Assembly: GCA_002455375.1 (NCBI GenBank)
Contig: DKKR01000079.1
Coordinates: forward strand, 16,635 to 56,097
Reading direction: 5' to 3'
Length of the DNA: 39,463 nt
Source of the DNA: Bacteroidetes bacterium UBA6661
GTDB taxonomy: Bacteria; Bacteroidota; Bacteroidia; AKYH767-A; OLB10
Under the pieces are notes generated by a model. It made no database searches, had not been told where the DNA came from, and saw only the letters and a list, made by a program, of their open reading frames with translations. Below, one piece after another: positions 25,601 through 33,118 of this stretch (positions are counted from its first letter, which is position 1; every line of letters begins with the position of its first letter). The position numbers and the translations under genes were made by a program.

Positions 25601-27127
25601 TTAAAACTCTTTACGTAGTCTGGCAACAGGAATATTTAGTTGCTCGCGATATTTGGCAATAGTTCTGCGTGCTACATTATAACCTTTGTCTTTTAAAATT
25701 TTTGCCAGTCTGTCGTCAGGTAAAGGTTTTTTCTTATCTTCTCCTTCAATAGCATCAGACAGAATTTTTTTTACTTCTCGTGTACTCACCTCCTCCCCCG
25801 AATCTGTTGCCATACCTTCTGAGAAAAATGTTTTTATCAGAAATGTGCCAAATGGTGTTTGTACATATTTACTGTTTGCTACTCGTGAAACGGTTGAAAT
25901 ATCAAGTCCTACAACATCTGCAATATCTTTTAGAATCATTGGTTTTAAAAGTCGTTCATCACCTTCCAAGAAATATTCTTTTTGATAGTTCATGATTGCT
26001 TGCATCGTATGAAGCAGTGTTGCCTGACGCTGTCTGATGGCATCAATAAACCATTTTGCTGAATCAATTTTTTGTTTCAGATATAAGATAGCCTCCTTTT
26101 GTGAACGGTCCTGTTTTTTACTCTTGGCATAGCCTTCCATCATTTCATTGTACTCGCGGTTAATACGCAAATCAGGTGCATTGCGCGAGTTCAGTGTCAA
26201 TTCAAGTTGACCCACGTTATTTGTTATGATAAAATCGGGCACAATATGTTGAACAGATTTTGTTTCTGCAGATATATCGCCACCGGGACGTGGATTCAAT
26301 TTTAAAATTTCATTCATGGCTTCCTTCAGATATTCGTCAGGAATATTCATCAATCTGGCAATTTTTTCAAAATGCTTTTTTGAGAACTCATCCATGTAAT
26401 TTTTAATAATTTCTATTGCCCTATTAACCGGCTTACTACTGGATTTTCGTTGAAGCTGAAGCAAAAGACATTCTTGCAAATTACGAGCACCAACACCGGG
26501 TGGGTCAAATGTCTGTATCACTTGTAACACCAGTAAAAGTTCATCGGCATTAGTATCTAAATTTTGTGTAAATGCCAAATCATTTACAATAGAATTCAAA
26601 TCTCTGCGTAAGTATCCATCTTCATCCAAACTGCCAATCAGATGTTTGGCCATCTGCATTTGTTTATCATTGAGAGCAACCATACCCAACTGTGCCAGCA
26701 ATGTTTCTTGAAATGTTACTGATGAGCCATAAGGCACTTCTGTGCGCTCATCATCGGGCGAAGTATTATTGGCAGATGTTTTATAATATGGAATATCCTC
26801 ATCAGTGATATAATCATCTACATCAAAATCATCATCAGTTCTTTCTCGAATATCATCATCAGCAGTGTTATCAAACTCGTCTTTTTTATTCTCTTCACTT
26901 TCGTTGACTTCTACACCCTCTTCCAATTCAGGTACTTCGTCCTCATCCTGTTGTGTATCTTCATCCACATCTTCGGGAGCACCTTCTTCTAAAGCAGGAT
27001 TGACTTCCATTTCCTCTTTTATCCGCTGTTCTAATGCAATTGTTGGTAACTGAAGCAATTTCATCAGCTGTATTTGCTGAGGTGAAAGTTTCTGTAAAAG
27101 TTTTTGTGATAAGCTTTGTTTTAACAT
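25601..27127 (-). CDS. rpoN: RNA polymerase sigma-54 factor
   Basis: Sigma-54 directs RNA polymerase to -24/-12 promoters that need an AAA+ activator. Region I is Gln/Leu-rich (residues 1-48, QKLSPQQIQLMKLLQLP) and contacts the activator. A long acidic region II follows (about 47-120, dense Asp/Glu), then the core-binding region and the DNA-binding domain. The RpoN box is present as ARRTIAKYRE at residues 486-495. At 508 residues the protein is full length. A TAAATTTG box lies just upstream and the PAP2-like gene follows 2 bp after the stop. Confidence 0.97.
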   Translation of the reverse strand: MLKQSLSQKLLQKLSPQQIQLMKLLQLPTIALEQRIKEEMEVNPALEEGAPEDVDEDTQQDEDEVPELEEGVEVNESEENKKDEFDNTADDDIRERTDDDFDVDDYITDEDIPYYKTSANNTSPDDERTEVPYGSSVTFQETLLAQLGMVALNDKQMQMAKHLIGSLDEDGYLRRDLNSIVNDLAFTQNLDTNADELLLVLQVIQTFDPPGVGARNLQECLLLQLQRKSSSKPVNRAIEIIKNYMDEFSKKHFEKIARLMNIPDEYLKEAMNEILKLNPRPGGDISAETKSVQHIVPDFIITNNVGQLELTLNSRNAPDLRINREYNEMMEGYAKSKKQDRSQKEAILYLKQKIDSAKWFIDAIRQRQATLLHTMQAIMNYQKEYFLEGDERLLKPMILKDIADVVGLDISTVSRVANSKYVQTPFGTFLIKTFFSEGMATDSGEEVSTREVKKILSDAIEGEDKKKPLPDDRLAKILKDKGYNVARRTIAKYREQLNIPVARLRKEF

Positions 27128-27142
27128 AATTCAATAACGCTC

Positions 27143-27150
27143 CAAATTTA
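27143..27150 (-). promoter_or_regulatory. Candidate -7 box (TAAATTTG) for rpoN
   Basis: Minus-strand TAAATTTG ends 15 bases before the rpoN ATG. A TTG (27176-27174) lies 23 bp upstream, slightly wider than the usual 19-21 bp. Confidence 0.4.
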
Positions 27151-27232
27151 CCATTTTTTATACGAGGATAAGCCAAAATGGTTTTTATGCATTTATCTTG
27201 AATTAAAAATTGATTATTAGCACAATATCTTC

Positions 27233-27264
27233 TTGCATAAGACAGGTATTTTGTTTTACATTTG
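27233..27264 (+). promoter_or_regulatory. Candidate promoter of the DUF349 gene
   Basis: TTG at 27233-27235 and TACATTTG at 27257-27264 are separated by 21 bp and fit the Bacteroidota -33/-7 pattern. Transcription would start near 27271, leaving a leader of about 60 nt. Confidence 0.5.
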
Positions 27265-27274
27265 TAGTCTGATA

Positions 27275-27297
27275 AAGCCTTCTCAAATGGAAGGCTT
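27275..27297 (+). promoter_or_regulatory. Hairpin at the start of the DUF349 leader
   Basis: Perfect 8-bp stem aagccttc/gaaggctt (27275-27282, 27290-27297) with a 7-nt loop. It lies within a few bases of the predicted transcript start and 35 bp before the ATG. There is no T-run, so it is more likely a 5' stabiliser or regulatory stem than a terminator. Confidence 0.45.
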
Positions 27298-27332
27298 CAT
27301 TGTTTGATTATTATATAATATTAATTAGTATC

Positions 27333-29180
27333 ATGACAGAGGTAAACAATGATTTTCATGCAGATGAAAATCAGCAGGCAGGTGAAACTCAATCGGAGAA
27401 TGAATCTCTTGCACAACCCTTGCAGGAGGAGCATCTTGCAGCATTGCCCGAAGAACATCTTGAAACCTTGCCTGAGCAGGAAGAAAATTACAATCACTTA
27501 ACTAAGGAAGAACTTGTTAAAGTTGCTGAAGGATTTGCAGAAGGTGATATTGCTGTCGTTAAAAGTAAAATCAATGCTTTGAAGAATGCGTTTGAACAAA
27601 TTCAATCCTCAGAAAAAGAACAAGCGCTTTCCGCTTTTTTGGAAGAAGGTGGTGTTAAAGATGATTTTAAATATAGTTACACACAAGCAGACGATCGTTT
27701 TCAGTCAGCACTAAAAAAATATAACAAACGCAAAGCTGAGTATGCAGAACAACAGGAAAAACTCAGAGAAAACAATTTTAATATAAAGCAGGAAATACTT
27801 GTTGCTATGAAGAACCTTATTCAAAATGAGGAAAACATGCAGCGTGCATTTGATCAGTTTCACGAACTACAGGCAAAGTGGCGTGCAACAGGGCCTGTTC
27901 CTTCCGGCCAGTTGAATGATTTGTGGATGACCTACAAACTTTACACTGACAAATTTTATGAAAACCTGAAAATTAACCGCGAACTTCAGGAACTTGATTT
28001 TAAAAAGAACCTTGAAGCTAAAATTGAACTCTGCGAAAAAGCAGAAGATCTGATTAATGAACCATCATTAAATTCTGCACTGCAGACATTACATAGTTTA
28101 CAAAACAAGTGGCGCGAAACCGGTCATGTGGGTCGTGAAAAAAGCAATGAAATTTGGGAACGATTTAAAGCTGCCAGTGATAAGGTTTATGAGCGCAGAA
28201 AAGAATATTTTGAGCAATTAAAAGAACGCTATGCTGAAAATTTAGCTGCAAAAAATCAACTTATCACCAAAACCGAAGAATTACTTAAAGACGAGCCATT
28301 AAAAGCATCTGAATGGATGGAGAAAAGCAAAATGCTTGTTGAAGTTCAGAATGAATGGAAAAAAGTTGGCTTTGCCGATAAAAAATCTAACGATGAGGTT
28401 TGGGCAAAATTCAGAGGATTGTGTGATGGTTTCTTTGTTCGTAAAAACGATTTTTTCACATCATTAAAAAAAGAACATACTGCCAATCTGCAATTAAAAA
28501 ACGAACTGTGTATTCAGGCAGAAGCATTAATAGAAAATACCGACTGGAAAAAAACTACAGAGGAATTAAAAAGACTTCAGGCCGAGTGGAAAAAAACAGG
28601 ATTTGCCGGTGAAAGAAACAATCAGAAAATCTGGGAAAGATTCAGAAAAGCCTGCGATTCATTTTTTGAAAGAAAAAATGCGCATTACACTTCCCTTGAA
28701 TCAGATTATAAAGAAAACTTTGACAAGAAAAATGCACTTATTGAAAAAGCTGAACAATTTACACTTGGCGAAAATATTGATGAGTCTATTGAGCAATTAA
28801 AAGATTTTCAACGGCAGTGGAGCGAGATAGGTATGGTTCCACTTGAACATAAAGACACCATTTATGCAAAGTTTAAAGCAATAATTGACAAACATTTTCA
28901 ATCAATAAGACAGCACAACAAAGAGCGATTTACATCCGGACATAAACAATCTTTCAGAACTGGTAAACCGGGTAATGAAAAGAATGATTTAAAGCATAAG
29001 ATGAATCAACTTACCGGAGAAATTAATACCTGGGAAAATAATCTTGGTTTTTTTGCGCGTTCAAAAAATGCTGATGCTGTGCGCAAAGAGTTTGAAGATA
29101 AAATCAATCATGCCAAAGAAGAAATAAAACGTATTAAAAAACAATTAGACGAAATTTCTCAGGCACCTAAAGAACAATAG
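27333..29180 (+). CDS. DUF349 repeat protein
   Basis: A 615-residue, highly charged, mostly helical cytoplasmic protein. An acidic Glu/Gln-rich head (residues 1-60) precedes five DUF349 repeats of about 70-75 residues. Each repeat has the pattern LQ..W...G....-..-.W..F: for example QAKWRATGPVPS, QNKWRETGHVGR, QNEWKKVGFADK, QAEWKKTGFAGE and QRQWSEIGMVPL. The C-terminus is a coiled-coil-like helix (KEEIKRIKKQLDEIS). The family's biochemical role is not established. The start ATG at 27333 is preferred over an in-frame TTG at 27300, because it begins the acidic head and is preceded by a promoter and leader. It is convergent with frr (24 bp gap, no hairpin seen). Confidence 0.88.
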   Translation: MTEVNNDFHADENQQAGETQSENESLAQPLQEEHLAALPEEHLETLPEQEENYNHLTKEELVKVAEGFAEGDIAVVKSKINALKNAFEQIQSSEKEQALSAFLEEGGVKDDFKYSYTQADDRFQSALKKYNKRKAEYAEQQEKLRENNFNIKQEILVAMKNLIQNEENMQRAFDQFHELQAKWRATGPVPSGQLNDLWMTYKLYTDKFYENLKINRELQELDFKKNLEAKIELCEKAEDLINEPSLNSALQTLHSLQNKWRETGHVGREKSNEIWERFKAASDKVYERRKEYFEQLKERYAENLAAKNQLITKTEELLKDEPLKASEWMEKSKMLVEVQNEWKKVGFADKKSNDEVWAKFRGLCDGFFVRKNDFFTSLKKEHTANLQLKNELCIQAEALIENTDWKKTTEELKRLQAEWKKTGFAGERNNQKIWERFRKACDSFFERKNAHYTSLESDYKENFDKKNALIEKAEQFTLGENIDESIEQLKDFQRQWSEIGMVPLEHKDTIYAKFKAIIDKHFQSIRQHNKERFTSGHKQSFRTGKPGNEKNDLKHKMNQLTGEINTWENNLGFFARSKNADAVRKEFEDKINHAKEEIKRIKKQLDEISQAPKEQ

Positions 29181-29204
29181 AAATTATTGCCTATTTCCAA
29201 GACG

Positions 29205-29768
29205 TTAAACAGTCATAACTTCTTTCTCTTTTGTTTCGAGGTGCTTATCAACTTTTGAAATAAAGCCATCGGTTGTTTGCTGAATTTTTGTTTCTGCCTC
29301 GCGAGCTTCGTCTTCAGTGATGCCTTTCTTCAATTCTTTCTTTATTGCATCATTGGCTTCTTTTCTGATTGAACGCAAACTTATTTTAGCATTCTCACCT
29401 TCGGCCTTACAACGTTTAACCAAATCTTTTCTTCTTTCTTCAGTTAATGGTGGCACTGCAATACGAATGATAGAACCGTCATTCTGCGGATTAAACCCCA
29501 GATTGGCAATTTGAATCGCTTTCTCAATAGGACCTAACATACCTTTTTCCCATGGCTGGATTACAATAGTGCGGGCATCCGGAGTATTGACATTGGCAAC
29601 CTGATGCAATGGCGTTTGCGAACCGTAATAGTCAACATGAATAGATTCGAGCATCTGTGGATTTGCTTTACCCGCTCTGATTTTTGCTAATTCTGTTTCA
29701 AGATGCGAAATGGATTTATCCATATGCGACTGCATCGTATCAATTATCTTTTTTGCTATGTCGTTCAT
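29205..29768 (-). CDS. frr: Ribosome recycling factor
   Basis: RRF releases ribosomes from mRNA after termination, together with EF-G. Full length at 187 residues, with the conserved segments LAKIRAGKANPQMLESIHVDYYGS, split here as LAKIRAGKANP and HVDYYGSQTPL, then NVNTPDARTIVIQPWEK, then the second helical part VPPLTEERRKDLVKR. Start is ATG at 29768. A minus-strand TAATTTTG (29795-29788) is a possible -7 box. The gene is divergent from the ferredoxin gene. Confidence 0.97.
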   Translation of the reverse strand: MNDIAKKIIDTMQSHMDKSISHLETELAKIRAGKANPQMLESIHVDYYGSQTPLHQVANVNTPDARTIVIQPWEKGMLGPIEKAIQIANLGFNPQNDGSIIRIAVPPLTEERRKDLVKRCKAEGENAKISLRSIRKEANDAIKKELKKGITEDEAREAETKIQQTTDGFISKVDKHLETKEKEVMTV

Positions 29769-29825
29769 ACTCTGTAATATTTAACAGCAAAATTAAGCAT
29801 TGAATTTGAATTGGGCTAATTCAAT

Positions 29826-29855
29826 TTGAAATCTACACACAAATGATTTAATTTG
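29826..29855 (+). promoter_or_regulatory. Candidate promoter of the ferredoxin gene
   Basis: TTG at 29826-29828 and TTAATTTG at 29848-29855 are 19 bp apart. The -7 box differs from TAnnTTTG at one base. Transcription would begin at or next to the ATG at 29860, so the message may be leaderless. Confidence 0.35.
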
Positions 29856-29859
29856 CAGT

Positions 29860-30168
29860 ATGAGGTTTCAAAAACATATTTTTGTTTGTACTAATCAACG
29901 TAAAGAAGGAGAACGCAAATGTTGCGGTGAAGTACATGGTCTTGCATTGGTTGCAGCATTTAAGAAAAAAATTAAAGAATTACAGTTGCCGGTACCAATT
30001 CGTGCACAAAGATCAGGTTGTTTAGATGCCTGCGACTATGGCCCATCGGTTGTAGTTTATCCTGATGGAATTTTTTATGGTAATGTTCAGCTACATGATG
30101 TTGATGAAATAGTAGAGCAACATATAAAAAACAACAAACCTGTTGAAAGGCTGATTATAAATTTTTAA
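29860..30168 (+). CDS. Thioredoxin-like [2Fe-2S] ferredoxin
   Basis: Small (102 residues) cytoplasmic ferredoxin of the thioredoxin-fold type. Cluster Cys candidates are Cys10 (FVCTNQR), Cys22 or its neighbour Cys21 (KCCGEVHG), Cys54 and Cys58 (SGCLDACDYGPSVVVYPDG). The spacing and the trailing GPSVVVYPDG are characteristic of the family. It is an electron carrier with unknown partner. It reads divergently from frr and converges on the MmcQ/YjbR gene. Confidence 0.92.
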   Translation: MRFQKHIFVCTNQRKEGERKCCGEVHGLALVAAFKKKIKELQLPVPIRAQRSGCLDACDYGPSVVVYPDGIFYGNVQLHDVDEIVEQHIKNNKPVERLIINF

Positions 30169-30197
30169 TGATAAAAAAGTGTGATTTTTGAGTGACA

Positions 30198-30551
30198 TTA
30201 AACCTCAAATCGCATTCGTACTTTTTTAGGTAATTTTTTAACCACTTCAGCATAGCTGTGATCAATAAGCCATTTTAATTCTGCAAGTGGAATATTATCA
30301 CTAAAAATAACAGAATTCCAATATTGTTTATTCATGTGAAACCCTGGTGTTATTTCGGAATAGCGTTCACGCCATTCTAAAATAATTTCAGGATCCATTT
30401 TAAGGTTTACCTTCATTGGCTTTTCTGATAATGAAACTAATGCAAACATTTTTCCTGCAACTTTAAACACAAGTGTATCTGCGTCAAAAGGAAAACTTTC
30501 TGTTGCTTCTTGCTTCGACAAACAATAGTTTCTGAATTTTTCAATATTCAT
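30198..30551 (-). CDS. MmcQ/YjbR family protein
   Basis: 117-residue protein of the MmcQ/YjbR family, a small alpha/beta fold compared with the CyaY-like fold. Typical segments are EATESFPFDADTLVFKVAGKMFAL, seen here as ATESFPFDADTLVF then AGKMFALVSL, and KQYWNSVIFSDNIP followed by DHSYAEVVKKLPKK. DNA binding has been suggested for relatives, but the role is unclear. Start ATG at 30551; about 82 bp of spacer to the hairpin and stop of the next gene. Confidence 0.92.
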   Translation of the reverse strand: MNIEKFRNYCLSKQEATESFPFDADTLVFKVAGKMFALVSLSEKPMKVNLKMDPEIILEWRERYSEITPGFHMNKQYWNSVIFSDNIPLAELKWLIDHSYAEVVKKLPKKVRMRFEV

Positions 30552-30605
30552 CAGATAATATCAAACAATAAAAGTAGTTGAATTTATTCACATCGTACAA
30601 AAATA

Positions 30606-30630
30606 AAAGGCGGCAATCTCTGCCGCCTTT
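30606..30630 (-). terminator. Strong intrinsic terminator
   Basis: A perfect 10-bp GC-rich stem (aaaggcggca/tgccgccttt, 5-nt loop) starts 3 bp past the stop of the helical protein gene on the minus strand and is followed by TTTTATTTTTG. Confidence 0.9.
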
Positions 30631-30633
30631 GTT

Positions 30634-32097
30634 TTAATCTTTAATAGGGTTTGTCATTTTCCGAATTAAGACATCATCAATTTTTATATACTTCAGAATT
30701 GGTTTGTCTCCATTATTTGCTTCTTCAAACTTAATCAACAGTTCGTTGATACGCACAATTTTTCTCCTGAAGTCAGAGGGCTTTAAAGCTGTTTTAAGAA
30801 TCTTTATAAATATTGTGGTTGACTCAAACTCATGTTCAAAATCGGCAATCTGACGTTTAATACTTGAAATCATTTGTTGTGCAAGGCTATCTTCACCCAT
30901 CAGACAATAACATAGTCCCTGAAAAAGTTTACTGTCAACATCAGTATGAGTAAATTGCTTTAAAGAAATATTATTTCTTAAATCGTAAACAGTTTTTGCT
31001 GCACCCTGATAGTCCTTAGCATAAAATTTACATAGTGCAATGTATCGCTTAAAAGAGATATAATGATAAGGCTCGTTTATATTGAGGTCAAATGTTTTTT
31101 CAATTGTCTGATTAAACTCATTCAATCTGTACATTTCACCATCAGCAAGATATTTTTCAACTCGCGAATTCAGGTACTGAATAATAAAAAAGTGCATGGC
31201 TGGTTTCTCGCTCCAGTCAATAATAGTGTCGTTTATTCCATTGCTCAGGTAATGATCTGCTCTTACCTGATTTTGTATTTTCTGATAGTACTCATAGTGA
31301 AGTATATCCACAAGCGGACTAATGTTGCTATATAGTGTGTCTATCGGAAATGCATTAAAAATTTCGTTGATGCGTTTTAAAATATTTTCTATCTCAAGCT
31401 CAAGGGATTTTAACTCCTGGCGTTTTGATGGCAATGAACACAGATAGTAGATTCTGACAATATTGTATAATACAAACAAACGATGTGAATCATACATTTC
31501 TGCAATATTGGCAATCTTTCTTTTGAGCATTATAACTTCTTCCAATGTATCTGGATCAAGTGTTAATTGATAGGCTCCCAATTTTTTAAAGAAAAGGAAA
31601 AACATTTGCTCAGCTTTTGAAATAGCTAATGCATATGCAACATGTTTATTATAGAGTTTGTTATAATGTTCGTAATCTTCATGATGAATGTGCAACAATG
31701 CAAGAGTTTTATAAACAGTAATTAACTCATTGCTCATGTCATATTCTTTAAGCTGCTTTTCAATTTCTTTTAATGCTCTGATAGAGAAATCGCGGTTGGT
31801 CCCATAAAGCGTTGCAGGAACACGAACCACTTCTTCCATCAACTCACGAATCGGATTTTCAACTTTCTTAGAAAGAATCTCTGCGATTCTTGTATTGAGG
31901 CGGGATTTTAGTGTATAATAAGCACTTGGATTAACCTGAAGCTGTTTCATCATTTCTGTATCATCAAAATGATTGTCATTGCGAGTAGCTTCTAGGACAT
32001 AATATGGCTTGTTTTTCTTTTTGCCTGATACCTGAAGTAACAATGCCTGATACTCTTCATCACTAAGTTTCTTAATTGTTTTTCTTAATATATCCAT
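30634..32097 (-). CDS. Unrecognised helical protein (TPR-like)
   Basis: From the ATG at 32097 the protein has 487 residues. I do not recognise the family. There is no signal peptide and no membrane segment. The content is almost entirely amphipathic helix with many Tyr/Leu/Lys residues, and pairs such as YKTLALLHIHHEDYEHYNKLYN and KRYIALCKFYAKDYQGAAKT look like TPR-type helical hairpins (quoted here in part). The N-terminal ~80 residues contain KQLQVNPSAYYTLKSRLNTR, which could be a helix-turn-helix-like segment, but this is weak. A cytoplasmic scaffold or regulator is the best guess. An in-frame TTG (32154) would add 19 basic residues. The gene stands alone, is ended by a strong terminator, and has a 385-bp gap upstream. 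Confidence 0.7.
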   Translation of the reverse strand: MDILRKTIKKLSDEEYQALLLQVSGKKKNKPYYVLEATRNDNHFDDTEMMKQLQVNPSAYYTLKSRLNTRIAEILSKKVENPIRELMEEVVRVPATLYGTNRDFSIRALKEIEKQLKEYDMSNELITVYKTLALLHIHHEDYEHYNKLYNKHVAYALAISKAEQMFFLFFKKLGAYQLTLDPDTLEEVIMLKRKIANIAEMYDSHRLFVLYNIVRIYYLCSLPSKRQELKSLELEIENILKRINEIFNAFPIDTLYSNISPLVDILHYEYYQKIQNQVRADHYLSNGINDTIIDWSEKPAMHFFIIQYLNSRVEKYLADGEMYRLNEFNQTIEKTFDLNINEPYHYISFKRYIALCKFYAKDYQGAAKTVYDLRNNISLKQFTHTDVDSKLFQGLCYCLMGEDSLAQQMISSIKRQIADFEHEFESTTIFIKILKTALKPSDFRRKIVRINELLIKFEEANNGDKPILKYIKIDDVLIRKMTNPIKD

Positions 32098-32482
32098 ATA
32101 AGCTTTTGATTTATTTTTTAAAGACTCTTCCTTGTTACGCAAAAAAAACTGCAAGGTTTTAGCTTTTTTAAAAAAAATTAACGGTTCATCTAATCATCCG
32201 ATTGCGCAATTCAAACCAAGTATTAATCCATTGTCTTCATATAATTTAAATATAGTTATGGATAAACGGCTGAAATACTACAATACAGGCATACAAGAAA
32301 TACCCTGATTAAGAAGTATAATAATATCAATTTAAAGAAAAGTGTAACCCGGATACAAAACGGGCGTAAAAGCCGATATGAAAAGAAAATGTGCAGATAT
32401 ATTACAATGTAATGTTTTATCAGAAATTACAAAAACCACTGCTCATATAAAACGTAAATTTCACTTATAAAAATATATCATT
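32098..32482. other. Intergenic region between divergent genes
   Basis: About 385 bp with no credible gene. It should hold both divergent promoters. TAAATTTC (32455-32462, plus strand) is one base off the -7 consensus and 20 bp before the ATG at 32483. ATTACA-A-TGTAAT at 32401-32413 is a perfect inverted repeat that could be an operator, with weak support. Confidence 0.55.
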
Positions 32483-33067
32483 ATGGAAGATACAACGATG
32501 AACAACACAATGGACTTTTACAAGATGGTTCGTGAAAACCGCTTTGCCATGTATTCAAAGCCACGCAGATACTATAATCGCGATGGTATAAAAGGTTCAG
32601 CAATTAAGTTCTTGTTTTTTGTGCAGGCCATCATTTTCTTTTTGATGCTTGTAACACTTCATTCGGCAACAGCACAAACTGCAAATACGCAACCTGCATT
32701 AATGGCAGATGCCGGCTTAAATGGAACTATTGCAAATTACACAACCATTTATAATTCAGGAAAAGTATTTCTGAACTGGACAGCTAAAAACGAATCGGCT
32801 GATTGTCTTTATATCGTTGAACGATCACTTGATGGAAAAGTGTATGAGTCAGTAGGTATAAAAGAAGGCCTTGGTACTGCTGTTGAACTTTTCTATTCAT
32901 GGATGGATCAAACACCACCAAACGGATATGCATTTTACAGAGTAAAAAAGATTGCTCGCGATGGCTCGCAATATTACAGCTCTACTAATACAGTAATAAA
33001 TCTTGATTCAAGTTATGATCCGAAATCAAACTATGCTTCGGATAAAAAGCCGGAGGATCAGAAATAA
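32483..33067 (+). CDS. Small exported protein with a fibronectin-III-like domain
   Basis: 194 residues. A strongly hydrophobic export segment lies at about 41-60 (KFLFFVQAIIFFLMLVTL), followed by HSATAQ as a likely cleavage site. It is preceded by a 40-residue charged N-tail rich in Arg, Tyr and Met, which is much longer than normal. The mature part (about 85-170) reads VFLNWTAKNESADCLYIVER, then SLDGKVYESVG, then YAFYRVKKIARDGSQYYSST. That is the beta-strand pattern common in Bacteroidota FN3-like and adhesion modules. The C-terminal tail is polar. It lies 51 bp upstream of the giant PKD gene on the same strand, so the two may be cotranscribed. Function unknown. Confidence 0.7.
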   Translation: MEDTTMNNTMDFYKMVRENRFAMYSKPRRYYNRDGIKGSAIKFLFFVQAIIFFLMLVTLHSATAQTANTQPALMADAGLNGTIANYTTIYNSGKVFLNWTAKNESADCLYIVERSLDGKVYESVGIKEGLGTAVELFYSWMDQTPPNGYAFYRVKKIARDGSQYYSSTNTVINLDSSYDPKSNYASDKKPEDQK

Positions 33068-33118
33068 AAAATAAATAAGGGACGACATTACACTTTGAAT
33101 TTTTTAAACTTATCAGAT

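Noticed and set aside
30169..30197. Terminator between the convergent ferredoxin and MmcQ/YjbR genes
   Set aside because: Only a loose A-rich/T-rich match with no convincing stem.
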